From Toxoplasma gondii ME49 (lineage: Eukaryota > Apicomplexa > Conoidasida > Eucoccidiorida > Sarcocystidae): a stretch of 64,000 bases of DNA. A program made the translations under genes and the position numbers. Below the pieces are notes generated by a model. The model was not told the origin of the DNA and did not search any database. It worked only from the letters and a program-made list of their open reading frames with translations. Every line of letters starts with the position of its first letter. Positions within the stretch are counted from its first letter, which is position 1. Location of the stretch: positions 6,790,400-6,854,399 of the forward strand of contig NC_031476.1 of the NCBI RefSeq assembly GCF_000006565.2, given 5' to 3'. Of the stretch, positions 49,301 through 59,817 are shown piece after piece.

Positions 49301-52300
49301 TGACCATCGCATTTGTTCCTGGAGTGTACTTCCACCTTCTGAGGCAGGATAGACAACTGAAATCCTGCTGTCGACCACGCAGGATCCCCGCTCTGGGAAG
49401 GCAGCGATTGTTCCGCCAGCCGAAACACACCGCGCAGCTCATTTGACTCCACTTCGTTGCTGTAAACAGAGCTGTGTACTGTTCGGTTGGAAGTCCGACA
49501 GCCTTGATTACACAACTGTCGCTGTGCATCGGGAGACTGCTCACCACTCTCGACTGAGTTTTGGGGTGCACCACGATGGTCACATGCTGGCCGCAAGGAC
49601 GGCTGGATCACCTGCTCGCATGGTGACAACTTTTCGTAGCGATGAGGCTCCAAGTAATCGACTTTTCCGTTGTCCGTGTTAGCTTTCCTCATTGCCTGGA
49701 AGTTCCCTGCTTGCTCTGCACGATCCGCAATTGAATCAAGACCGTTGCTGTCACCACGTTCCTCGCCCTGGTATGCTATTGCACATCGCTTGCGTCGTCG
49801 TTTTTGATGGGGCTCCAGCGTGTCCTCATCAGGATCACTTCGCGCGATGTCTGCATGTTCATGAGCTGATGCCAGAAAGCTCCCCTCTGACGTGGAGTTG
49901 CTTTGTTCGAGATGTTCTCTCTCGTCGTTCAGCTGTTGGTTGTTATGCTCTTTAGCAGCGAATTTTGGTAATGTTTCGTCAGTCGGGAAGCTCCTACGAA
50001 TGTGCTGAGGCCCTACACTTGCTACGACTAGACGACCGACAGGGACAGCATCCTGTGAAACCGATAGTGTCCCTGTCTTCACGCCTGAAAACGCAGTTTG
50101 CTCTGCAGCTTTGCCTGATTCGTTGTTGTTCCGCTGTATGGGTTGTTCCCGGCCGACAACGTCAGTGTTCTTTAAATGAGATGGATCCCCCTCACCTGCC
50201 GACGGATGCCCACAACTGGGTGACGTGCCAGTGCACTGTCTCGGTCGGCTCACCCCAGAATCCACTGCCACGTCCGAAAATTCAAAAACTTTCGTGGCAA
50301 CGGACATAACGAAATGGTTACCCGATTCAGACGAGTCCTTCTTCGTTGTGCCAGCGGAACATACAGACTGACATAGATTCGGCATCCCTGTTATGCCTGA
50401 CGACTTCCCACTACCGGTACGTCTGTTACTGAAGCAGTCCGCGCTCGAGCCATCGCGCTTTGGACGACCATAACCTAGGCGGGCATTGCTGAGAGAAATA
50501 AAGCGGTTCTTCACGGCATTCTCTGTGCGGCCCCGCAACTTCTTTGCGATAGTCGCCCAGCGATTTCCCTGCATCAAGAACAAAAACATGGCAAACAACG
50601 GCCTCATTTCTGCGTAAGTCTCACACGCGTCGCGTGCTTGCACAGTGTGGATCTTCGTGACCTCCATAAGAATGCAGACAGACGAAAATTCACTCGTCTG
50701 CACTAGCCCATGGAGCAGGAAAAATACTGGGTGAGCCTGCCTTGTACGGGTACTCACGTGCAGAGTCGAAACACAGAGAGAAGAACCTTCTTTTTCGGAC
50801 AACACCGCAACATCAATCACTGACTTTTGAGAGGTCTAACGCCATTGTGAAACAAATCGACCACCCGAGATACAACCACTCACCAGTTCATTCTGAAGCA
50901 TCAGTATCATGGCATCCTCCTCGGCTGACCAGTCGCCTTTCTTAACCTCGGGATTCACATGATTAAACCATCGTTCCCGACATTGTTTACCTACAATCAG
51001 AACACACGCACAGTCGAGAATCACCAAAAACAAGCAGTGATTTCACACTTGGGAAATCTCGTACCGTCGTGCCATCTGGTGTTTGGCTTGCTCAGATGAC
51101 CCTCTCTTGGTATACTCAAATCCACGCTTACCAGTCCGTGGGATCCCAAAGGCGCCAGTAAGTTGTGAAGAGATCAGTGCCCACTTGAAGCCCTTTCTAG
51201 ACACCAACTCTGCGAGACTCGCATCCTCCTCAGCGCTCCATGTTGGCACTCCAGTTTTCCGTAGGTGCGTTTGCTGTCCCCGATGCTTGCCCTCGCGCGT
51301 TAAAGATACATGAGACAGATGTGGCTTGACACCGAGCATCTGATCACGCATAATGCATCCACTACGAAAGGTTTCAGGCGTTGAGTTATATCCGCATGTA
51401 CCTGTGGGGTCAACCGGTTCGCTTGCTATTCTGTTATCGATTGACTGGAGGAAGGAATCCCGTTTCTGCGTGTCTTGTCCGTATGAGGAGGACGATGTGG
51501 TGCGTGGTTGTTCACCCTCATCCACTGACTCTTCCCATGAACAATTTTCAAGACTCTGCTGTACCCGAGAGGTCCCGTAGTCAGCGCCCGCCCGGTACCC
51601 CTGGTTGACTTCCGATCCCGGTTGCCATGGATGCTGAGGTGAGAAATGGCAAATCTCAGGCAAAAAACCTGTCTCTGGCGCAGGTCTCCCTTTCTGGGGA
51701 TCGGAGGCACCGCATCCGTCACAGTCCATGCCTTGAAGCTGTACCCCGGGAAGCAAACGCCGTGTTTGTATCCTCGAGGGCGTCCGAAGTTCTGAACTCT
51801 TTACCTCCTCCCTGAATGTGGCCTCTGCATTTCCGTCGCCCTTAAACATGCATTTTGATTGGCCTGATCCAGACGGCGTGGCAATGCTGGTTTGCGCATG
51901 TCCTAATCTCTCGTCTTGTTCGTCAGGGAACAGTAGTACATACCGCGGCGCGTCGCCACAGCCACTCTCTTCCTGGGTATCAGTACTCGATCTACACGCG
52001 TTAGCGCGAGCAGAGGCTGCTACCGAAGTGAACACGTCACCAGACACAACGGATGAGGCTGCCGTGCTAGAGCAGCCCGTCAGGAGTGCAGCAGGAGAGA
52101 ATGGTAGCGGACGCCTTTCCAGTATGTCCCTTCCAATACCGTCTCCGTGTCGCGCAATCTCTCTGTCCTCCACGCAGTTGTGAGGACTGCCTAAACCCGA
52201 AACGGATACACGGGGCTCCATCATTCCCCCCGGGCTCGAGCACGGAGGATCACAATGCCCGCTGGAAATAGAGTTTTCGATAGGCGTGTGACGCTTCGAA

Positions 52301-54434
52301 CTCGGATCCTCGACATCAGCAAGGTGAACCGTAACTGTTGTATCCATAGACAAGGGTACACTAGCTCGAAGAACGGCTGCGTTTGGACACGAAGGGGACA
52401 GTCCCGTTGTCAACACTTTGGCCTTCAACTCTTGCGTTGTGGGAGCCAGCTGTGACATGCCAGCTTCATAGTCAATGCCACGCCTTAAGCGTGATTGAGG
52501 AAGTTGCACCTCAAGACATTGTTCCTCAAATGCTCGAATCGTTTGAATTTCGTCGTTACGCGTATACGGTGATGTTTGACTCGCGTCTGCTCGACTCTTG
52601 GAATCCAAGACAAGTGAATGAGACGCCTGCACAGGAACCAGGACACACATCGACGCAGCAATTGAAATGAGGCTCCCTCCACAGCGAAGTCATCACGCTG
52701 TGGGTGGAACACGGAAACAATCGGTAAACGGATTCCGCCATGGTGCAGTGTTAGTGAGTGCGAGTTGCGGGTCACTTCTTTCAACTCGCCGGGCAGTGCT
52801 CAGCACCAATTTTCGCCTACCACGCGAGCACAACAGTTCACGCTAGGCTAAGTGGGTACGCTCGAAGGATATCAGCCATGTTGATGTATTTTTTAGTTCT
52901 AGCAGCTAACCGGTGTTTTCTGTGTTTCGCCACAGTCTGAGGGCTGCTCCGAAGACAAGACTTCCCTTTCCCGACCGCAATGTTCCTCCTTCATCCTCGG
53001 TCGCGGGTTAGGATGCTGTCGAGACGTGAGATGGCGCGCAGCCCAGCAGCCTGGAGCAGCAGCGTCTATACTTTGGTCGTCGGAGTGTGCTCCCCGAGTG
53101 ATGATATTGGTCTCCTCTGGCCCTCGAGCAGAGGCTGTTGGACACAACACATCTGGCAAAAAAGAGCTCTTGGTCGCCTTGTATCTTGGAATCACACTCC
53201 GGACAAAACACACGAGTCTTACAGGCGACTAGTGTGCTGGTAGTGTTCATCCTGTTAGACAAACTACTGCAGCCCCACTCTCACCTGACGCACGGTGATA
53301 TTCCTGTCGCGCCGCTTCTGGTTTATTCCATTGCCGTATTGTACTCCGGTTGCCTCGCTCTGGTGTTATGTCAGCGATGCATTCGGTCTCCGTTGAGCGA
53401 GCCTCTCCCTGTTGTCTCCAGTGCAGCGCTTCTGCATTTCTCGCGTCGAATTGCTCTGTGTCTAATCCCACAATGCCAGCGAACAGTTCCGGATTCTCGG
53501 TGGTAAATTGAGACCCGACGTGAAACTGAAGGCGGCTCTCTGTGGACCACTGCGAAGGCGCATCCGCTCGCAATGATCCGGTTGCCTCACCAGTATGGCT
53601 GTGCATCACAACGGTATTCTCCGCAGCAATACCATGCCCCGGTCTCTCAGCATACTGCCACGCAAGACGTTCGCTGATGTATTCAGAGTACCTGCCATGA
53701 GGCGAAAGAATTGGTGTCCGTGTTACATGGTGTCCGGACAAGGCATCCGAAGGACCGGACTGGAAGTCTCCCAGTCGTAAGTCAGTCTGTAAGCGGTCGT
53801 CGCCTTGGTACGGTGCCGTCGGCATCTGACCCAGATGCTTCTGAAGCACATGTGTATAACAGTTTTCATCTTCCTCCGAACCTCCTTCTGCCGGGTCGAC
53901 ACGGCTGCCATCAAGGAGTCTACAGCATCCGTCACGCGGCGCTCTCTCTCCCGCGCACGACTGTCCTCTCTGCACGGAGTAGTAGTCGTCGCACGGTTCA
54001 ATCTCCGATTTTGTCACCATGAGGGTACCACCTCCTGCTGCCACGTTCCCTTTCTTCTCGTGTTCCCCCTCACAGTTAAGGTGACGCTGCTCCTGTCCCG
54101 CCACAGCTTCATCCTGTCTCATTCCTTGGTCAGAAATGTGCGTATATGCGTTTCCGTCTGAATTTGTATAAAGATGGACAACCCCTGCTAAAGCAGTTCT
54201 TGAGGACACTTCACCACCGCCCTTTTCCTCCTTAACTCCGTTCCATCGCGTGGAACAGCAGCCTTCCACTGCGTGCGTCTCCGTAGAATACACTTGCCTC
54301 TCCACGACGCAACAGGCAGTCCCCTTGTATTCACCCGCCTGGTCGCAGTTTTCCCACGTGCCACTGATGGCGTGCACAGGAGCCTGACGCTCCCGCTGCG
54401 AATGCGGCATTGGCTGAGTACTGGCTCCCTCCAT
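46345..54434 (-). CDS. BFD1: Tandem-Myb transcription factor BFD1, regulator of bradyzoite differentiation
   Basis: Exons on the minus strand: 54434-53285, 53152-52911, 52626-51132, 50990-50884 and 50568-46345. All GT/AG junctions are phase-consistent, giving about 2405 residues. Two adjacent Myb/SANT repeats occupy residues about 925-1025. Repeat 1 has Trp927, Trp946 and Trp970 (WSAEEDASLAEL, GKQCRERW) and repeat 2 has Trp983 and Trp1002 with Phe1021 in the third position (WSAEEDAMIL, NRWATIAKKLRGR, NAVKNRF). The rest is low-complexity, Ser/Gly/Glu-rich and probably disordered, including a 4.2-kb last exon. A single Myb-type factor of this size a few tens of kilobases from HXGPRT fits T. gondii BFD1, which is necessary and sufficient for conversion to the chronic stage. 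The ATG at 54434 is the first in frame after a stop. The small second exon was found from phase and a strong acceptor (TTTTTTGCCAG). Confidence 0.93.
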
Positions 54435-54503
54435 TCGCTGGGAAGGCGGCACTGACGTGTCGCAGCATGCTCAGCACCGTGCCAGAGCTCTGCTTGGACT
54501 CAA

Positions 54504-54520
54504 CTCACACGATGTGAGTG
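54504..54520 (-). promoter_or_regulatory. Short perfect hairpin just upstream of the BFD1 start codon
   Basis: ACTCACA, a three-base loop CGA, and TGTGAGT form a perfect 7-bp stem about 70-86 bases upstream of the BFD1 ATG and downstream of uORF B. In RNA this is a compact stem-loop that could be read by a leader-binding protein. That role is an inference. Confidence 0.35.
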
Positions 54521-54628
54521 GGTGACGAGCGTAATGGATACAGAAAAATGTCCGGATGAAGATGACTAATAACACCAGAAATACAGTTGTGCAAACAGAA
54601 ATATACGGAAACGCCTGCGGCGCACGCA

Positions 54629-54856
54629 TTAATGTGACAGGTACCACTCATGAAAACCGAAAAAAGACGAAAGAATTTGAGTCTTTTCTAGACAAAACGC
54701 GTGACGAAGGATGAGGTCAGTCACCGAATACATCCAGCGAGTGCTGCTCCACGAAAGCAGCATTATAAGTGCGAACCAATCACGACTGGAGTGATCGCTG
54801 TCACAGGGCTCATTGCGTTGGAGAAACAACAACCACTGAATCGCTGCGGCGCTCAT
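54629..54856 (-). promoter_or_regulatory. uORF B in the BFD1 leader (75 codons)
   Basis: An ATG at 54856 opens a 75-codon frame ending about 195 bases upstream of the BFD1 ATG. Its start codon overlaps the stop of uORF A in an ATGA arrangement, the classic stop-restart geometry for reinitiation. The peptide is not recognisable. Confidence 0.5.
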
Positions 54857-55128
54857 TTATACTTGCGTACGTGAGCACTACCGAGAGGTAGGTTCACTGC
54901 TGTGCCAATGGCCTCCCCACTTAATAAAAGAAATAACTCCGCCCCCGCTTCGAGAATGCCCGAAAATACGAACGCCTGGATGTGGCAGTAAGTTACAAAC
55001 CGGCATGTCACTCTCGTGGCTAGAGGAGACTGGGCGCGACCACTGGCACATTTCACAGTTTCTGTGTTTTCGTGAGCAAGACCGAGAATCCGATCCTCTG
55101 TCGAAACAATGGTTTCCACACAGAACAT
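54853..55128 (-). promoter_or_regulatory. uORF A in the BFD1 leader (91 codons)
   Basis: An ATG at 55128 (TTTATGT context, weak) opens a 91-codon frame whose TGA at 54855-54853 overlaps the ATG of uORF B. The encoded peptide has no domain. Its role as a translational brake is inferred from position. Confidence 0.5.
54878..55051 (-). promoter_or_regulatory. uORF C in the BFD1 leader (57 codons)
   Basis: An ATG at 55051 opens a 57-codon frame nested in another phase inside uORF A and ending just before the uORF A/B overlap. Together these frames make the leader dense in upstream starts. Confidence 0.4.
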
Positions 55129-57150
55129 AAATGATACTGCCTGCTTCAAGAAAACTAAGTTGGATCCCCTTCACCCTCCTGCACGGTACACCGAACAAAC
55201 AGCGCTCCGCCTCCGGGGCTGCCAGAGACGGAGCAGCTGTGAACCGACTTTTGCTACACCAGCACTGTAGGAATAATGAGCCAGAAACAAAGACAGCCAG
55301 GACCGCTCTGATGTCACCTGCCAAGAATGACGGCTACCACCTACAAGGTGGACCTGAAAAGACAAGAGATCGGGCTACAAAGGAGCCGCTCTTTGGACAT
55401 ATTCCGGTTCGGTGACGAATCTGAATCTTCCGACTGCCGGACGTGTCATAGAAGGAACACACCGGTTTCATTGGTGGCAACAAAAAGGCTGCCTAGTGTT
55501 GGCAGCTCCCCACACTTGGCAGTCGATGCTCTCGAGAGCAAGAACAATAACCGCTTCAACCAGCTGACCACCGTCACTTTAGCTCACAATCGCCTAACTG
55601 GAGACCTCAGGCAAAAGTTGCAGAGTTCAGCTCCACGATGTCAATGTTTCTTCGCAAGAATTCCCTGAGCAGGTCTGCAACATAGAAAAACGAATCACTG
55701 CCTCTGGAGATGAATTTCAAGATATCTGGTTCCCTCCACTTGTGTGGCAAGCTGGCTCCTACCTCAGTGAGACGGGAGTGAAGGAGCGTAACTGCCGCTT
55801 CTTTCTTCTGATCTACCACAAGACCAGCAAACACATTGCGTCCAAAGCGATCAAAATCAATCGGATAGCTTGAACCGATGGACAAAGGGACATGCGCTGT
55901 GACTTCTTCGTCTGCGCGCTCTGCCGTCCACCTTCAAGTGAACAAAGCAAAACCGCTTAGTCGAGCCAAAGGGCTTCTGTGTTACAAAGCGGTCCTCTAC
56001 CATTTCAGTACACGCTGAAGAAAAACAGCGCCTCTTCGGCCGCGCTGTCAAGAATGGGTGGTACAAGCTCCACGCAAAATGACGACTGTTCATATATGCA
56101 AAAGCTATATGGAGGGTGTGAGGGAAGAATAACTCACTGCCTCGGCTAGCCTTTCAAGTGCATCTTCATATCTTATATACGACCGGCGAGCACACCATAC
56201 GTTCACGGCCACCTGGTGATGGAATTTCGGGACCGATCAGAGTAAGCGACTCTATGCACTGGCACACGCCGCCGAGTGTTACCAAAATCCCCACTCCCAT
56301 GCAACCCCTTTGCATCTGCTTCTGCGTGGAAATCGGTGAACCGTTCTAAAGTCGAGACACTGTCTCGACGCAAACGCACACATTAGAAGACGCTGTTTCT
56401 GTCGGCTACCCAAGTTGTGTCCCCCTTTCCCTCACTGTCAACAACTCGCGCTGCATGTAGAAAAACCTGCTTAGTGTGCTTCCCGGAGCGACCAGAGGCA
56501 CCCTCGGGATCTATGGGTACACACGTTAGGAGGGCACATCTCCCACGAATGCCCGCCAAAGAAAACTGTGTCACTAATACCCCGTTTTTGTACCGGTCGA
56601 GCCGACGCCTGCCGGGTGAAACGGTTGCGCCACAGCTAGCGCCCAATATCTCCACAACTGCCTCCTGTAAGGCTTTCGCACTCCACGCATTGGCATATTA
56701 TGGCCTCCTGGAACTACTGTGACTCCTCGCCCAATACATTTCCCGGCTCTTTGCTCTGCACTTGTTCCGCGGCAAGCACGGAACGATCACCGCTGCGTAA
56801 GGGCTCGGTCAAGCATAGAGACGATCCACATTTTTCGCTGAACGTGCGCGATGCTAACATCAGTCACGGTAGGAATATTCTGAAAGATCACCACATGAAG
56901 TGGTGACAAAAGTTCTGAACACTTAGTCTTTCTGAGCTCAAAAAAAAAGCATACATCCGAAAATGTAGGGCGCCTCGGGGAGAACTTGCCCGGCCGAACT
57001 GCAGCTGAAGAGGAGACGCGCGGCATAATACTAGCAGAAACCGGCACGCTTATTTTAGAAGTGACCGTTGGACATTGAACCAGTCAAAGGAGTAAGTAAA
57101 TGAAGAGAACTCCACAGCACAGACGAAGCAAATACACACACTTAAGTACG

Positions 57151-59817
57151 GGGATGGTGCGAAACACTGTAGAGGTGACCCCTGCAGGTTGTGGATCGTG
57201 TAATGAGGTGCTGTTCGGTTCCGGAGCCGTGGTCACTGCTGAAGAACCCGAAGCTACTGGCACCGGAGTGCGTGCTTGATGAGTCCCTCCGAAACCTCCA
57301 GGTGCTCTCGCGGCAGCTTGTGCCTCGCCGCCGCTGGGGCGAACCTCCGAGGAGACAAGGCTCGTATGTGGAACTGGGGCTGTCTCTCATCAACGATTGT
57401 TGCCGCTGCAAGGAAAGAAGATGCTGCATTGCCCAGTACTTCCATTGCATCCTTACACGTCAGTAGCGAACGGCTGCAATGTTTAGTCACATAGCGAGCC
57501 TCTGATTACCAGCTAATTTCGTGTACCGATCATTTTCTCCCCTCCAGGGAGTTCCGTCTGTGTAAAGCACGGGCGGCTACTATAGGGGACAAGTGTAAAC
57601 GTGGACATGAAGTGGCCTCCAAGGCTGCACGTCTCCGGCCTGTCTAGTTTCAGCGGGGATACCAACGAATCAGCTGGATATGTTGTGAGAGAAGACAGTG
57701 GCCCGTTCGAATCTGCTGCAGATGGATCGAGCTTCATGGTGGAGAGATGCGACGTGCCAACTGTTTTGCGTGAAATTCAGGGTTCGGTTTTTCGCCACTC
57801 CAGGTCAAGCACGTGTGCCGCGCCATGCAAGGTAAACGCGACACCATGCCACCTTGTCACTGCGGGTGAAAAGTTGTTACCGCAGATCGTCTGAACAGTT
57901 TAGATCTTCGCTGCCTCGTTATAAAAATGCCACTGCGAAGATAAGATGTCTTATGCGTTCCACTTGAGACCGACTGCTGGGCTCTCGGCGACGTTGTCTG
58001 ACAGTTGATACGGAGAAACTAGACACTGTGAGGCCGCTCGAATCAGCCAGACACAGCAGGAGGTATGCTATCGTAATGGATATGTGATGACCGCAGAGAG
58101 ACTTCAACTTGCACCTACTCCAGAGGCAACATGCAAGGATATTTTCCTGTCCTCTCAGCGAGGCGATAACAGAACACAGGACATTCGAGATAGACAATTT
58201 GCTCACGAAGAATTCCCCCGACTTGTCGGAGTCAGTTGAATTGTGGTGGTACGATGCAGTTATTTGTCTTGGTATTTCCTTTTCCACGTGGATTTGGATG
58301 CTAGCCCCACCCCACTTGTTTTGTCTTTCTAGAGAAGCACACAGGTTCAACCGGATGCATGATGCATCATCCTCACTTCCTCCTTCAGGAACTTCCCCGC
58401 CAGAGGGTGCTTTCCCTCGCTGTGAAATGAATGGAGGGTACGAAAAATGTTTTGCATCCTTGGATACCGATCATTTGTGATAGCAAAGGTTCCGAACTCT
58501 TACATCTAGATCTTCAATGGCGTGACCACACGCTTCGTTTGGTGCATCACGCTGGAGAGGGGATTGTTTCAGAGGTGTGATGTTCCAACGTGTGGTAACT
58601 GTCTCTCGGAAACTGGTTGTTCGTACCTGAGGAGAACGCGTTCAAGACAAATCTGACGCTCTGAGGTTTTGGCTCGGCGGCTGAACCAGAGAAGCTGCAG
58701 AAAACGAGCTAGAGTGACATCGGTAAGTCTCCTGCACTGGTCTTGCTCAAAGAGTGCAGACTGATTCACTGCCGTGCAAACACACCAGGACCGTATGCCC
58801 GTGCCAGATGAAAGGCACATCAACTCCTTCAAAAAGTCCTCGGTTGAAGGATTGAAATCTCCATACGTGTCAACTTTTCCGTCCGACAAGTATGCTGTGT
58901 TGGAGCACGTTGGGACAGGGAAGGACATATACGTAACCAGCCGATATCGGTCGACAAGGCTGTGTCAGCAGGCACAGTCGCGCTGTGAAAACAATTCTAG
59001 TGGTCTCCATTAATTTACTACGCAAGCGTGCTATGTCTACAGATGTAGCCGCACTACCAGGATGGAGCTCTACGAAAACGCAACGCTCAAACCCCAGACG
59101 CGTGTGCGCTTCTAAAACATCTCCGTTCCAGAACCACGGACGGCAAGGCAACGTAGCGGCAGCGAGTCCATCGGTCGTGCAGAATTAGATAAACTCGCCT
59201 GAGCGCTTGTAGATGCATTTTTACACTGCAAAGAGATTCACGACCGTAAGCAAGTCCTTTCCGCTGAGTCCCGGTGGCCGGTGCTTGTACTTTATAGAAC
59301 TACGTAGCTTCAACGGACAGAACCTTTCCAAAGACACCTCAGTGAAAGTTGTCTGCCTTCACTAGGTCCACAGAAACTGCGAAGTCTCAAGGTTTCGAGC
59401 AGAATTGCAGACGCTACAAGTTCAGAGTTTGCGATTTGTGTCTCAGTCTAGGTTTCCATACAACGGACCTTCTTAAGCAGAAGCGTTATAGGATGAAACG
59501 AAAGCGAACTCAAGGCGGCGTCCTGCCAGTCAATCTTCTCTGCCCGAAAGATGAACAAGTCATCCACAGATAAGGGGAAAGCCACTCCTGAGATTCGCTT
59601 GACAATTCAAAACACTGAAGCAGCAAAAGAAAGGCCGCACGAGGCGCAACTGGACAAGTAAATAGAGTGTTGAGACGACCCGAGTTCTCTCTGTTGGCAC
59701 GTCCAGAACTTCCTCGCTCAAGCGCAGTTCTTCTGCCGCCAAAATGTCATGCGCATCGCTTGTGAGTAGCAGGCTGGCCCCTCCAAGGCAAGCGAGCAGA
59801 ATCTGCTTTTCTCAAGC
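57151..59817. other. No supported gene between the BFD1 leader and the PP2A subunit
   Basis: Overlapping frames on both strands (57142-57450 and 57254-57490 minus, 57607-57894 plus, 58569-58928 minus) contradict each other and carry no domain. The interval probably holds the BFD1 promoter and the PP2A-subunit 3' UTR. A 12-bp palindrome lies at 58359-58370. Confidence 0.45.
58359..58370. repeat. 12-bp palindrome ATGATGCATCAT
   Basis: This perfect palindrome overlaps a second GATGCAT copy immediately upstream (58354-58360). It is a possible protein-binding site, with no independent support. Confidence 0.4.

Larger units (their letters stand above)
54435..57150 (-). promoter_or_regulatory. Presumed long 5' leader and promoter of BFD1
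   Basis: No protein gene is supported here on either strand. BFD1 is reported to have an unusually long 5' leader (I recall about 2.7 kb) with upstream ORFs that restrain its translation until stress; the right boundary given is only that expectation. On the minus strand the segment contains several ATG-initiated short frames, listed separately. A plus-strand frame at 55327-55668 (113 codons, ATG) lies antisense to the leader and has no domain. Confidence 0.55.

Noticed and set aside
50569..50820. N-terminal 84 codons of the long minus-strand frame ending at 46345
   Set aside because: Intron read-through: the acceptor at 50570-50569 joins to the donor at 50884 and restores Myb repeat 2 exactly.
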